From positions 1 to 47,465 of the forward strand of contig NZ_JAECZC010000040.1 of assembly GCF_016056305.1 (NCBI RefSeq): a stretch of 47,465 bases of DNA, in the 5' to 3' direction. A model generated the notes under the pieces. The model was given only the letters and a program-made list of their open reading frames with translations, did no database searches and was not told the DNA's origin. Shown here piece by piece: positions 35,306 through 43,972 of the stretch. A program made the position numbers and the translations under genes. The DNA is from Amazonocrinis nigriterrae CENA67. Lineage in GTDB: Bacteria > Cyanobacteriota > Cyanobacteriia > Cyanobacteriales > Nostocaceae. How positions within the stretch are numbered: position 1 is the first letter of the stretch; each line of letters begins with the position of its first letter.

Positions 35306-36241
35306 ACCTTTTATTTTAGCAGTTGGCTGGAAGAACAACAGACGCGCCCCATCAGCTTCTAGCTGCTGTTGCTGGGTGTAGGCACGATAAACTAAAGATT
35401 CATTTCCTAAATGCCAGTAATTAGGTGTCCCACCTAACAGTCGCCCTATGGCTATCTCAAATTTTTGAAAACCGCTAGCCATATCACTTAAATCCTGCAA
35501 TGCATAAGACCAAGCTCGAAATAATTTTTTCCCTCCTTTTTCGTCAAATAGCTGATTGCTATTCTCCCTAAACCTTACCTTCCACTGTTCTAACTCATCA
35601 GATGTCATTGAAGAGAAATAACGTTTGGCATAACTATCTAAAAACTCCTCTTGCCAACTATTAAATCTTCTGTTTTGTTCTTCTTGTAGTTTTTGTTCTG
35701 CTGTTTGCATCTGCTGTGGAACCTTTAATAGGAAAAACCGCTGAGGTTTTGTTGAGTACATCCGCTTAAGATGCTCTAATGACAGGATACGATCTACTAA
35801 GTTAATCTCCTCTTCAAAAAATTTATTTTCTTCTGAGTTATCCCTATCAACTGAACCAGAAATGAAGACGCTACCTTTAGCATCTGTTTCCATAAGAATA
35901 CTAACTTCTTCGCTGCAACCTATATAGAAAGCATCAGTACCAAGCTGCATTGCTAGTTGGGATAATCGAGGGCGGTTAGCATCTCTAGTCCTACGGCATA
36001 GTAATTCCTGCGGCAATATTTTGACAATCGTCCACCCAAGTGAACCAACAAAAAGTCCAATTACCCACAATTCATTACACAATAGCCAGGGCCTGCGGCG
36101 CAATTCTTCAATCTCTACAGAAAGTGTTGGTAAAGAAACACGACGACTGCCTTCTTGCTCAAAAATATGGATGCAAGCCTGTTCTATTAGGTCTAAGTTA
36201 TCACAATAGATATAGTAAGTAAAATTGGAATACCTATCCAA
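35300..36241 (-). CDS. Unknown protein with one possible membrane segment
   Basis: 313 residues if started at TTG 36241; no in-frame ATG is close, so the start is uncertain. A hydrophobic segment lies at about 57-76 (LWVIGLFVGSLGWTIVKILP). The stretch CRRTRDANRPRLSQLAMQLG is followed by a domain with short beta-like segments and then a Gln/Glu-rich helical region (about 175-215). The C-terminal ~70 residues contain GGTPNYWHLGNESLVYRAY. I do not recognise it. It is convergent with the unknown pair 34085-35305, overlapping by 6 bp. Confidence 0.68.
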   Translation of the reverse strand: MDRYSNFTYYIYCDNLDLIEQACIHIFEQEGSRRVSLPTLSVEIEELRRRPWLLCNELWVIGLFVGSLGWTIVKILPQELLCRRTRDANRPRLSQLAMQLGTDAFYIGCSEEVSILMETDAKGSVFISGSVDRDNSEENKFFEEEINLVDRILSLEHLKRMYSTKPQRFFLLKVPQQMQTAEQKLQEEQNRRFNSWQEEFLDSYAKRYFSSMTSDELEQWKVRFRENSNQLFDEKGGKKLFRAWSYALQDLSDMASGFQKFEIAIGRLLGGTPNYWHLGNESLVYRAYTQQQQLEADGARLLFFQPTAKIKGS

Positions 36242-36347
36242 TATCAGTTGCCTATAGTGAAATGAATAAATTTATTAATTTAAGAGTGATGTTTTTATAG
36301 ACAATGTTTTTAGCTATAAGTTTTTAATTTACCAGTAGCGTAATTCT

Positions 36348-36803
36348 CTATCTGACTTGCGTAGGAGTTATCCTGACATGTCGTCTATAAACAAACCAGG
36401 TTAACCCGCCTTCATTCTGCTGAGTGCTGCACCCATCGGGTACATCCCGGAATGTCACTTCCCAATAATCATTTGGGTCTTCAATATTACCAAAGTAGCG
36501 GCTATTGCGATCGTCTTCTCTCACTTGTGACTCATTGACTGGTCGTCTATAAGACGAGATCACAAAGCGATCGCCCCGTCTAGCATAACACCTTTGATTA
36601 GCGTCTCTGATCTCAGGCGATTGTTGAAACCAATTTATTTGGCGCTTGAAATAAGTACCTCTAGGAGCCAAAACTTCTAAATCATCCCTCAAATTAGTTT
36701 GGGAAGAGGCGGTGTCAGAATTCACCACACCCAACACGCCATACACCAAACCCAGACACACAAGTAATCTTGTTGCATATAACTGAGTGCTACCAATACT
36801 CAT
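36348..36803 (-). CDS. Small secreted protein, unknown function
   Basis: 151 residues. A signal peptide of about 35 residues (hydrophobic core LLVCLGLVYGVLGVV, small residues before cleavage near TASSQ). The mature domain of ~115 residues has two cysteines, in QRCYARRGDRFVISSYRRP and DGCSTQQNEGG, which could form one disulfide. It is rich in Arg and aromatic residues and seems beta-rich. No family is recognised. It is a single-gene unit with AT-rich DNA on both sides. Confidence 0.72.
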   Translation of the reverse strand: MSIGSTQLYATRLLVCLGLVYGVLGVVNSDTASSQTNLRDDLEVLAPRGTYFKRQINWFQQSPEIRDANQRCYARRGDRFVISSYRRPVNESQVREDDRNSRYFGNIEDPNDYWEVTFRDVPDGCSTQQNEGGLTWFVYRRHVRITPTQVR

Positions 36804-37251
36804 ATCTGATTTCCTTAGTGTTTAGTATGACATTTTGCCGTAATTTCACTATTATTGCATGAATATTGGTACTAATTCAATACGTTAATATCTCCGTAAT
36901 TTAAAGTTTTATAAACTGCAAACTATTGTTAAACTGCAAGCATTTCATGCTAAGCGAAAGTATCAAATAGCTAATGACAATTTTTGTCCAATGACCAATA
37001 CCTAAGATTCGCTCAAACCTCAGTTATAAATACTATTTATTTTTGAAAATGCACCATATTCTACAGGCAATTCATGAATTACCTATACATGAATCAGCTA
37101 ATGTGCTTCAAAATTGCTTTCTTATCTGGTTAAAACCGTCATTAGTCCTTTGTCTTTGTTATGTCATAAATATAAAAAATTAAAAGCAACTAACTAGCTT
37201 TTGATTCTTTGTTACTTACTTCTCTAGTTGCCATATCTATAAGTAAACAAT
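36804..37251. other. AT-rich intergenic region
   Basis: About 450 bp without credible ORF, repeat or RNA gene. The left part should contain the promoter of the minus-strand secreted-protein gene. Confidence 0.35.
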
Positions 37252-37683
37252 CTAATAGTATCCACCACTAGGAAACAATAGAAGATCTATGATTTCACCC
37301 ACTATTAAACCCGATGCTGCTAGGCTAGTTAAAATCCAAAATGTCTCTAGCCTCTTGAAACCAGTAAAACGCATCTCTAAATCAGCTAAACATGTAGTCG
37401 CTACTGGTATGAGAAAGAGACTCAACAATAGTGACCAACTTGCTATCAAAGCAATTGATGCACTTACAACTAAGATGACAACTAAAGTTTTAGAACTGAA
37501 AACAAGCAATTGCTGCAACCAAGACACACTCTTACGAACTACAGCTATAGCTACAACAGCTACAAAAGCTCCTACTAACCAAATAATCTCATGAGCTGCA
37601 AGATACCATCCCAGAAGACCATAAGTCAACCAGAGCAATAGTAGAGACGTTACAGGAATCCTGTTAAATAATTCCAGATTCAT
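37252..37683 (-). CDS. Small four-helix membrane protein, unknown
   Basis: 143 residues from ATG 37683. The frame extends to 37758, but that part is translated repeat (GGCAGAAGG units), so the internal ATG (MNLELFNRIPV) is preferred. There are four likely membrane helices: about 11-27, 32-50, 66-90 (two close segments) and 115-135, with a basic RKSVSW after helix 2. No family is recognised. It stands next to a 0.9-kb gene-free segment with inverted ends. Confidence 0.72.
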   Translation of the reverse strand: MNLELFNRIPVTSLLLLWLTYGLLGWYLAAHEIIWLVGAFVAVVAIAVVRKSVSWLQQLLVFSSKTLVVILVVSASIALIASWSLLLSLFLIPVATTCLADLEMRFTGFKRLETFWILTSLAASGLIVGEIIDLLLFPSGGYY

Positions 37684-37776
37684 GTTTTTAAGAATTGTAA
37701 AAATAGTGAAATTATGTAGAAGGCAGAAGGCAGAAGGGAAAAGCCTGTCACTCAGCAAGTTTTAGTGGTTAGCATT

Positions 37777-38677
37777 TTACATTTAATTATATCCACCTAC
37801 TTAATACCATAATTCTAGATAAAAAAGGTTAACTTAAGATTAGGTAAGCCAGTAATTTCAGTAAGGAATAGGTAATAGGACAATGCTGTAGCAGATTTTG
37901 CTCTTGTTATTTGCTAAACAGGCTGCTTTGAGAAAAGATTTTACCTGTTGATTTCAGCCCGTAGAGTTGGATTTACTTTGGGAGATTGTGACTCAGCTAT
38001 TGGTACTGATTGCTAAAAAATTAACACAATCTCCACCATATTGCTGTCATACAAAGAAGAATTATCTTTTGTAAAAAATTAGTCATTAATTATTGTTAAG
38101 AAATAAATATTTTTAGTAAAAATTTCTTTTTTATAAAGGATATAACTTAGCTAACTTCATTATATCCAACCTGCCAAAACGATGAAAATAATAGAATTAA
38201 TCAGCACCAACCAATAAATATAAACAAAGCACTCTCCTACCTAACTTAATCAGCGTCTAATATAAAAAAAATGAAATTTAACACCAATATCAACAAATTT
38301 CAAGATAGGTAAACTGTGACATTATGACTGTATAATATAACAAAAATTACTCTATTTCTAACTAAGCTTTTTAATCTATTCCTTTAGATATACAAGACCT
38401 AATAGCAAGCAAAACTATTGACAGAGATAGGAAAAACTTTATTTTGTTAAACATATAATTGGAGCATTGATAATACTCTATTTTCAACAAGCTACTGAGA
38501 TATTGTATTACTTCAGTTTACTAATGATGTAAACTTTAAAACTTTGCCAAAAATATAATGACAAAGATAAAACAGTAATCAACTATCCTCAGTATGAAAG
38601 ATTTTATATCTCTAGTAGCATTATCTTTTCTCATCCTAGACAACGGCAAGTAAGTAGGTGGACATAATTAAATGTAA
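37777..38677. mobile_element. 0.9-kb gene-free segment with 27-bp inverted ends
   Basis: Left end 37777-37803 (TTACATTTAATTAT ... CCACCTACTTA) and right end 38651-38677 (TAAGTAGGTGGACAT ... AATGTAA) are inverted copies matching 26 of 27 bases. Between them is AT-rich DNA with no credible ORF on either strand. This fits a decayed insertion sequence or a large non-autonomous element. No clear target duplication was found, so the mobile nature is inferred. Confidence 0.55.
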
Positions 38678-38783
38678 GATAACAACCAAAAAAACCTTTC
38701 ATCACAAGGCTTTTACCTCAATCACAAATTATCTTGGTATTAAAAATCAGCTTGATAAAGATACATAGCCAAGGATAAATCAT

Positions 38784-39167
38784 ATGTCTATGAAGATAAT
38801 ACTGCAAAAAAAATTAGCAGCCGATGGCAATTTTCATCAGATAACTCGGAGCGAAGTTAAACAAGAGCAAGGACAAATTAATAGTTTAAATCTTCCCGAT
38901 ATATTCGTATCTTTGACTCCTATTGGCTTGCTTGTGAGTTGGATAATTTTTTTTCTAATTTTGGGAAAGGTGAGGACAGCTTTAGATAATAAGATAGTTT
39001 TGAAAATTAATACTTTACACAAAGTACCTTGTAAAAACTGTAAATTTTATTCAAACAACAATTATCTCAAGTGTGCCGTACAACCTTCTATAGTTATGAC
39101 TGAAGAAGCTCAAGATTGCTCGGAATACTCACCTATAAAGGGTAAATTTCCTCCTAAAAATCTTTGA
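38784..39167 (+). CDS. Membrane protein with C-terminal four-Cys motif, unknown
   Basis: 127 residues: a polar N-terminus, one membrane helix at about 44-61 (LTPIGLLVSWIIFFLILG), then a soluble C-terminal domain with CKNCKFYSNNNYLKCAVQP and a fourth Cys in EAQDCSEY. The CxxC...C...C pattern could bind a metal or iron-sulfur cluster. I cannot assign a function. It starts 107 bp after the right end of the inverted-repeat segment. The ATG 38784 is the first of two in-frame ATGs (MSM). Confidence 0.75.
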   Translation: MSMKIILQKKLAADGNFHQITRSEVKQEQGQINSLNLPDIFVSLTPIGLLVSWIIFFLILGKVRTALDNKIVLKINTLHKVPCKNCKFYSNNNYLKCAVQPSIVMTEEAQDCSEYSPIKGKFPPKNL

Positions 39168-39258
39168 AAAGACTGATAACGAGGGCTGATAGCGTTTTAT
39201 TTGAATATTGATACAAATAGGCAGAACCAGGGGAGCAACGTTTTGACTGTTTTGTTCC

Positions 39259-40392
39259 TCAACTAGGCTGTTTTCGTGGTAAAGCCTCTGGTCTGACTAC
39301 GATCGCCTGTCTGTTGCCGTTACGATTGATAGTAACTTGCAGGCGATCGCCAATTTTGACGGCTTCTACTTGTTGTTGTACTTGCTGTGTATCTTTAATA
39401 GCAACACCGTTGATACTTTCAATAATGTCACCCGGACGCAAACCTGCACGAGCCGCAGGTGAGTTGCGGGCAATTCCCACAACGATCACGCCTGTATCCT
39501 GGTTAACTTTTAAACCAATATTGCTCTGATTGATTGTGGCTCGCAACTCTGGATTCAACTGAGCCATTTGCACCCCGATGTAAGGATGATCTACTCGTCC
39601 TTTGGCTACCAATTGGGCCGCAATCCGTTGAGCAGTATTGATCGGAATGGCGAAACCCAATCCTTGCGCTCCCCGAATCACGGCCGTATTCATACCAATC
39701 ACTTCGCTTTCTGAGTTCAGCAAAGGGCCACCAGAGTTCCCCGGATTAATCGCTGCATCGGTTTGGATAAAGTCAACTCGCTCTGTAGGCACACCAAGAT
39801 CTGCAATGGAACGCTGAGTAGCGCTGACAACTCCTTGAGTAACAGTATTATCGAGTCCTAGGGGATTGCCAATGGCGATCGCCCACTGTCCTGGTAATAG
39901 ATTATCTGAGTTGCCTATCTTGACTGTTGGTAGTCCTGTAGCTTTAATTCTAACCACAGCAACATCAGTAACAGGGTCACTACCTACCACAGTGCCCTGA
40001 AAACGGCGGCCATCTTTCAATATCACTGTGACATTATCCGCTTCTGCCACCACATGAGCATTAGTTAAAATTAATCCATTAGCATTAGTAATAAAACCGG
40101 AACCAATACCGCGTTCTACTCGTTCTGTAGTGGGCAACTGCCCACCGAAAAAACGTCCTAAAACAGAGTCTTCAGGAGATACTGCAACAGTGCGAGACGA
40201 GTCGATTCGCACTACTGCCGGGCCTGTCTGCTGTACAACTTTAGTTACATAATTGACATCAGGATTTACACCTGTTGGTGGTACTAAATTGGGTACAGCC
40301 AGTTTTTGAGCATTCGTGCTATCTCTAGTGGAGATGCATCCAGTCACTAACAAGGCTAGATAAAGGGTAGGTTGTTGAAAAAGTCTTTTCAT
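39259..40392 (-). CDS. HtrA/Deg-family serine protease
   Basis: Periplasmic or thylakoid-lumen quality-control protease, 377 residues. The catalytic triad is intact: His113 (LTNAHVV), Asp143 (TDVAVVRI), Ser220 (NPGNSGGPL). One PDZ domain follows at about 275-368 (SPAARAGLRPGDIIESING). The N-terminus has a signal with lipobox-like LVTGC (Cys19), so it may be a lipoprotein. This layout fits the cyanobacterial HhoA/HhoB/HtrA trio; I cannot say which member it is. Downstream neighbours are unrelated. Confidence 0.94.
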   Translation of the reverse strand: MKRLFQQPTLYLALLVTGCISTRDSTNAQKLAVPNLVPPTGVNPDVNYVTKVVQQTGPAVVRIDSSRTVAVSPEDSVLGRFFGGQLPTTERVERGIGSGFITNANGLILTNAHVVAEADNVTVILKDGRRFQGTVVGSDPVTDVAVVRIKATGLPTVKIGNSDNLLPGQWAIAIGNPLGLDNTVTQGVVSATQRSIADLGVPTERVDFIQTDAAINPGNSGGPLLNSESEVIGMNTAVIRGAQGLGFAIPINTAQRIAAQLVAKGRVDHPYIGVQMAQLNPELRATINQSNIGLKVNQDTGVIVVGIARNSPAARAGLRPGDIIESINGVAIKDTQQVQQQVEAVKIGDRLQVTINRNGNRQAIVVRPEALPRKQPS

Positions 40393-40672
40393 CTGACAAA
40401 CAGCGATCGCCTTTGTGAGAAACTCTTACAAGATGTTCTTGTAATCATAGAGCTATTTTGCAGTTTAGGTCGGGACTGCGATCGCTGCACCTATCCTGAG
40501 TCTGTCTTCTCTATGATTTCTATAAGCAATCTCCAAATATGAAAGATGAAGGATTTCTTTTTGCGGTAGTGTCATCCTCTGCGTGAAATAAATTATCCCG
40601 CATTCTATGCAACGCTGAAAAGACGAAGAATTTACTACTCAATGGCAGACAGGATGTGAAGCAATTAGAACC

Positions 40673-40861
40673 ATGACCCAAAATTACGGTCATGTATCTG
40701 TCTGGGATAGTGAGCTATTAGCAAGGTTTCTGAAGGATGCAGGATTTATAAATATTAAAGAAGTCTCCTTTATGGAAGGAACAGATGAGTTACTACTTAA
40801 AGATAAAAAGGATAGAAAGTGGGAAAGTTTGTATATGGAAGCTCAAAAACCTAGATATTAG
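40673..40861 (+). pseudogene. C-terminal fragment of a SAM methyltransferase
   Basis: 62 codons. The sequence NYGHVSVWDSELLARFLKDAGF and the ending KKDRKWESLYMEAQKP match the usual end of type-11 methyltransferases, but the SAM-binding Rossmann half is missing and the upstream 280 bp (40393-40672) shows no in-frame continuation. It is most likely a remnant of a deleted gene. Expression as a short peptide is possible but unsupported. Confidence 0.6.
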
Positions 40862-40921
40862 CTGTTTTTTTATTTCGAGAAAATTAACTATGCAATTCAA
40901 AAATCTAACGATTTACCATAC

Positions 40922-41608
40922 TCAAGATTCAAAACTCAACACAGATTTATAAGCTTTAACTTGCAAATCAATACCAGTAATAGCGGTACCAACTACAACA
41001 GCGTAAGCTTGTAAATCTAAAGCTTTTCGAGCCATTTGGGGTGAAGAAATCCCGCCTTCACAAATGGCTGGAATATCCAACTTTTCTACAATCTGGCTGA
41101 GGAGTTCCCAGCCTGGCAAAGAAAGATGCTTTGTTGCATTCGTGTAGCCGTAAAGAGTTGTCCCGACAATATCAGCACCAGCGTCTGCGGCAGCTTCTGC
41201 CGCTGCAATTGTATCCACATCTGCCATCACTGGTTTACCCAATTCCTGATGAATTCGAGCAATGATATCTACCACAGTTTCATCATCAGGGCGGTTTCTA
41301 GTCGTCGCATCTATGGCAATAATATCTGCTCCCGCTTCAGCGACAGCAGCAGCATGGTGAAACTTGGGCGTAATGTATACATCATATCCAGCTATTACTT
41401 GTTTCCACAGACCAATAATTGGCACTTTTACTTTTTCACGTACAGCAATAATATGATTTGGAGTGTCAATTCTCACACCAACTGCACCATTATTAACAGC
41501 AGCTTCTGCCATTGCTGCAATCACCACTGGTTCATGTAGTGGGGAATCAACAGGCGCTTGACAAGACACAATCAGCCCACGATGCAGTTGTTTAATGGAA
41601 TTTGTCAT
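40922..41608 (-). CDS. nanE: N-acylglucosamine-6-phosphate 2-epimerase
   Basis: TIM-barrel epimerase that converts N-acetylmannosamine 6-phosphate to N-acetylglucosamine 6-phosphate, 228 residues. Family blocks: GVRIDTPNHI, PIIGLWKQ, IAIDATTRNRP, PVMADVDT, GTTLYGYT, AICEGGI and VVVGTAITG. No other sialic-acid genes are in the window, so it probably serves amino-sugar or cell-wall recycling. It is 60 bp after the GAF histidine kinase gene on the same strand, with a CTAACTC repeat in the gap, so a functional link is not implied. Confidence 0.93.
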   Translation of the reverse strand: MTNSIKQLHRGLIVSCQAPVDSPLHEPVVIAAMAEAAVNNGAVGVRIDTPNHIIAVREKVKVPIIGLWKQVIAGYDVYITPKFHHAAAVAEAGADIIAIDATTRNRPDDETVVDIIARIHQELGKPVMADVDTIAAAEAAADAGADIVGTTLYGYTNATKHLSLPGWELLSQIVEKLDIPAICEGGISSPQMARKALDLQAYAVVVGTAITGIDLQVKAYKSVLSFES

Positions 41609-41627
41609 TGGTCATTTGTTGTTTATT

Positions 41628-41672
41628 TTCTCCTAACTCCTAACTCCTAACTATTAACTACTAACTCTTCAC
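41628..41672. repeat. CTAACTC heptamer array
   Basis: Tandem TCCTAAC/CTATTAA/CTACTAA units between nanE and the histidine kinase. They are the reverse complement of the GAGTTAG units at 3234-3262. The array reaches the last codons of the kinase gene. Confidence 0.75.
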
Positions 41673-43783
41673 TTTCCACTCAGCACTCTCATTGGCTGGG
41701 CTGGTATCCATACAGTAAAAAGTGAGCCAATACCCACGGTTGATTCTACTTCAATCCGACCTCGATGGAGTTCTACAAGTTGTTTAGTTAAAGCTAAACC
41801 AAGTCCGGTGCCTTCATAGCGACGGCGATAGGGTGTATCTAATTGCTGAAATTTCTCAAACAGTAGTGGTAGTTGTTCTTCAGGAATGCCAATTCCAGTA
41901 TCCTCTACTTGAAAGATAGCTGTGTCATCTTCTACCCAAAGACGTAAGGTGACACTGCCACCTTCAGGGGTGAATTTAATCGCATTAGTTAACAGATTCC
42001 AGAGAATTTGTTCGACTCGCCCTGCATCGGCAGTAAAGCGATCGCGTCGAGGATCGATTTGCAAATCAAGTTTTAGATTTACTTGTTCGCTTGTTGCTTT
42101 TTCTGATAAAGATTCTAAAGTATTTTCTGCTATATTTATTAAGGAAAATTCTGTAATATTTAAAACTGCTTTGCCAGCCTCTATTTGCGATAAATCGAGA
42201 ATATCATTAATCATTTCTAATAAATGTTCTCCACTGTCGTGGATTGTTTGCAAATAATCCCTTTGTCGTTGACTTAAATCTCCCAAAGGCCAGCGTAATA
42301 AAGTTGAAGACATGCCAATGACGTAAGTCAAAGGCGTAAGTAATTCGTGGCTAATGGTAGCTAAAAATTCACTTCTCAGACGGCTAGCGGCTTCAGCGGC
42401 GAGTAAAGCATCGCGTAGTGCCATTGTCCGCTCAATAACTCGTTGTTCGAGAGTTTGTTTTTCTTGAGTGAGCGATCGCATTAACTCAGCTTGATGAATC
42501 GCGATCGCTAATTGTTCGGCGATGGAAGTCAGTAAGTTTTTGTCGCTCTCACTCCACTGGCGAGGTATACCACATTGATGAGCAATCAGCAACCCCCAAA
42601 GTTTTTCTTCAAACATAATCGGTGCTGCCAACTTTGCTCTCACTTGGTTTTCCCTTAAAAAATTCAACAAACACACTTCCAGCGCATAAGCTTTTTCAAT
42701 GTCATCTACCGCTAGGGTAAAACCTTGGCGATACTTCTCCCAACATTGAGAAGTTCGCATAAAGCAATTTTTTTCCTGATAATGCAATACCGACGGAATA
42801 GTATCTTTAGCACGAGCTTCATAGACGATACAACCCCCAGAATCTTGCGTTGGAGGTTGGAATGAAGTTTGAGCTTGCAGCGTTAAGTTGTTGACTCTTG
42901 AAGCCTCAAATTTATATATTACTATTCTGTCTAATTCCAAAAATTCACGTACTTGTGCAATTGCTGTTGCCATAATTACTGGCAAATCTAAGCTTTTGCG
43001 TATCTGGCTCGTTACCTGATTCAACAGTCGCTCTTGGGAAATCTGTTTTTTCAGTGCGTCTTCCACTGCTTGACAGGCATAAACCTCAGGCTCATTTGTG
43101 TTTGGCGGTTCTGTGACTTCCTCCTTTTGCTGAGGCAAAAGACATTCTAGTAACAATACCGTAAATTTCGCTTGGAGTGTGGCATCATTAGGACGAAGAA
43201 TTTGCCGATATTGTTCCAGATTTTGATGAGTATAGGAATCACCTTCAAACAAGTCTCTTAATTTGGCAACAAAGGAGGCGATCGCCTCCGAATTAAATGT
43301 CAAACTAGCAGTCAGGACTGATTGCCCAGAAGCTTCTGTGGTACACTGCACTAGCTTAGCAGGCGATTGTGTTAGCCCGGCGTTGCTAAGTCTTTGAGCA
43401 TCAACACTCGAAGGGGCGTTTCTCCCGTTGTAGTCACTGACGTTGCTGATAGCTGAGTAAATTCCTTGCTCCCCTGCTCCTCTGTTACCCCTAATTCCCA
43501 CTCCCTCCGGTCGTGGGGGCCCCGAGTTACCCTGCTCTTCCTGCTCCCCCTGCTCCCAACTTCCTACTAAAAGGGCACTAAACCCACTAGAAACCACTAA
43601 CGTAAACCTTTGTATCTGCCATTCCCCAGGGATACGAATCCGAGCTAGTACAGCTTCTGTAAGGATGAGAACATTAGTTTCCGCTGCTTGAGCCATCTGC
43701 CGTAACAATTCCTCTAGCTGATTAAATACAACTAAAGGCAAATTTCGAGAAAAGCTCAAATCAGGGGAACTAAGCATTTTCAA
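41669..43783 (-). CDS. GAF-domain sensor histidine kinase, possibly CikA-like
   Basis: 704 residues. An N-terminal ~75-residue domain is interrupted by a repeat-derived segment (about 75-138). The GAF domain (about 255-430) is of the phytochrome/cyanobacteriochrome kind: LDRIVIYKFE, VDDIEKAY, and Cys371 at the usual chromophore position but followed by Leu instead of His; then VRAKLAAPI and LWGLLIAHQC. HisKA follows with His479 (SHELLTPLTYVIGMSSTLLRW), then HATPase with GTGLGLALT. No receiver domain. The order and HisKA sequence resemble CikA, the circadian input kinase, especially forms without the pseudo-receiver. That identity and bilin binding are inferences. Confidence 0.85.
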   Translation of the reverse strand: MKMLSSPDLSFSRNLPLVVFNQLEELLRQMAQAAETNVLILTEAVLARIRIPGEWQIQRFTLVVSSGFSALLVGSWEQGEQEEQGNSGPPRPEGVGIRGNRGAGEQGIYSAISNVSDYNGRNAPSSVDAQRLSNAGLTQSPAKLVQCTTEASGQSVLTASLTFNSEAIASFVAKLRDLFEGDSYTHQNLEQYRQILRPNDATLQAKFTVLLLECLLPQQKEEVTEPPNTNEPEVYACQAVEDALKKQISQERLLNQVTSQIRKSLDLPVIMATAIAQVREFLELDRIVIYKFEASRVNNLTLQAQTSFQPPTQDSGGCIVYEARAKDTIPSVLHYQEKNCFMRTSQCWEKYRQGFTLAVDDIEKAYALEVCLLNFLRENQVRAKLAAPIMFEEKLWGLLIAHQCGIPRQWSESDKNLLTSIAEQLAIAIHQAELMRSLTQEKQTLEQRVIERTMALRDALLAAEAASRLRSEFLATISHELLTPLTYVIGMSSTLLRWPLGDLSQRQRDYLQTIHDSGEHLLEMINDILDLSQIEAGKAVLNITEFSLINIAENTLESLSEKATSEQVNLKLDLQIDPRRDRFTADAGRVEQILWNLLTNAIKFTPEGGSVTLRLWVEDDTAIFQVEDTGIGIPEEQLPLLFEKFQQLDTPYRRRYEGTGLGLALTKQLVELHRGRIEVESTVGIGSLFTVWIPAQPMRVLSGK
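43480..43565. repeat. Interspersed repeat inside the GAF histidine kinase
   Basis: CTCCCTCCGGTCGTGGGGGC, CCCCGAGTTACCCTG and CTGCTCCCCTGCTCC-like units, the same modules as at 17590-17640 and 22780-22830 and the GAGCAGGGG family at the right edge. They are read in frame as a Gly/Glu/Gln-rich stretch (about residues 75-100). Confidence 0.8.
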
Positions 43784-43794
43784 TGGTCTGGTGA

Positions 43795-43915
43795 GAGGAG
43801 CAAAGGAGCCAGTGCGTTGCTTTGGTTTTCAAAGCTGTAGACGCCCAAATGGCCGTTGATTGCAAGGTACCAACTGCCGTCGGTTGTACCGACTCGTAGC
43901 AACTGGCATTGCTAG
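43795..43915. repeat. GC-rich interspersed repeat between histidine kinase and cobN
   Basis: Begins with GGAGCCAGTGCGTTGCT and ends with AGCAACTGGC, an imperfect inverted pair. The middle contains GTCGGTTGTACCGAC (6-bp stem). It occupies most of the divergent promoter region between the two genes. Confidence 0.6.
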
Positions 43916-43972
43916 GGTGAAATATTTTGTGATTGTATTCTAATCAACAGTTTAAAACGGTAATACAGGATT

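Noticed and set aside
37684-37758. Upstream extension of the four-helix membrane protein
   Set aside because: The extra residues translate a GGCAGAAGG repeat; the internal ATG 37683 gives a normal start.
41126-41539. 137-codon plus-strand ORF
   Set aside because: Antisense of nanE, whose frame has clear family motifs.
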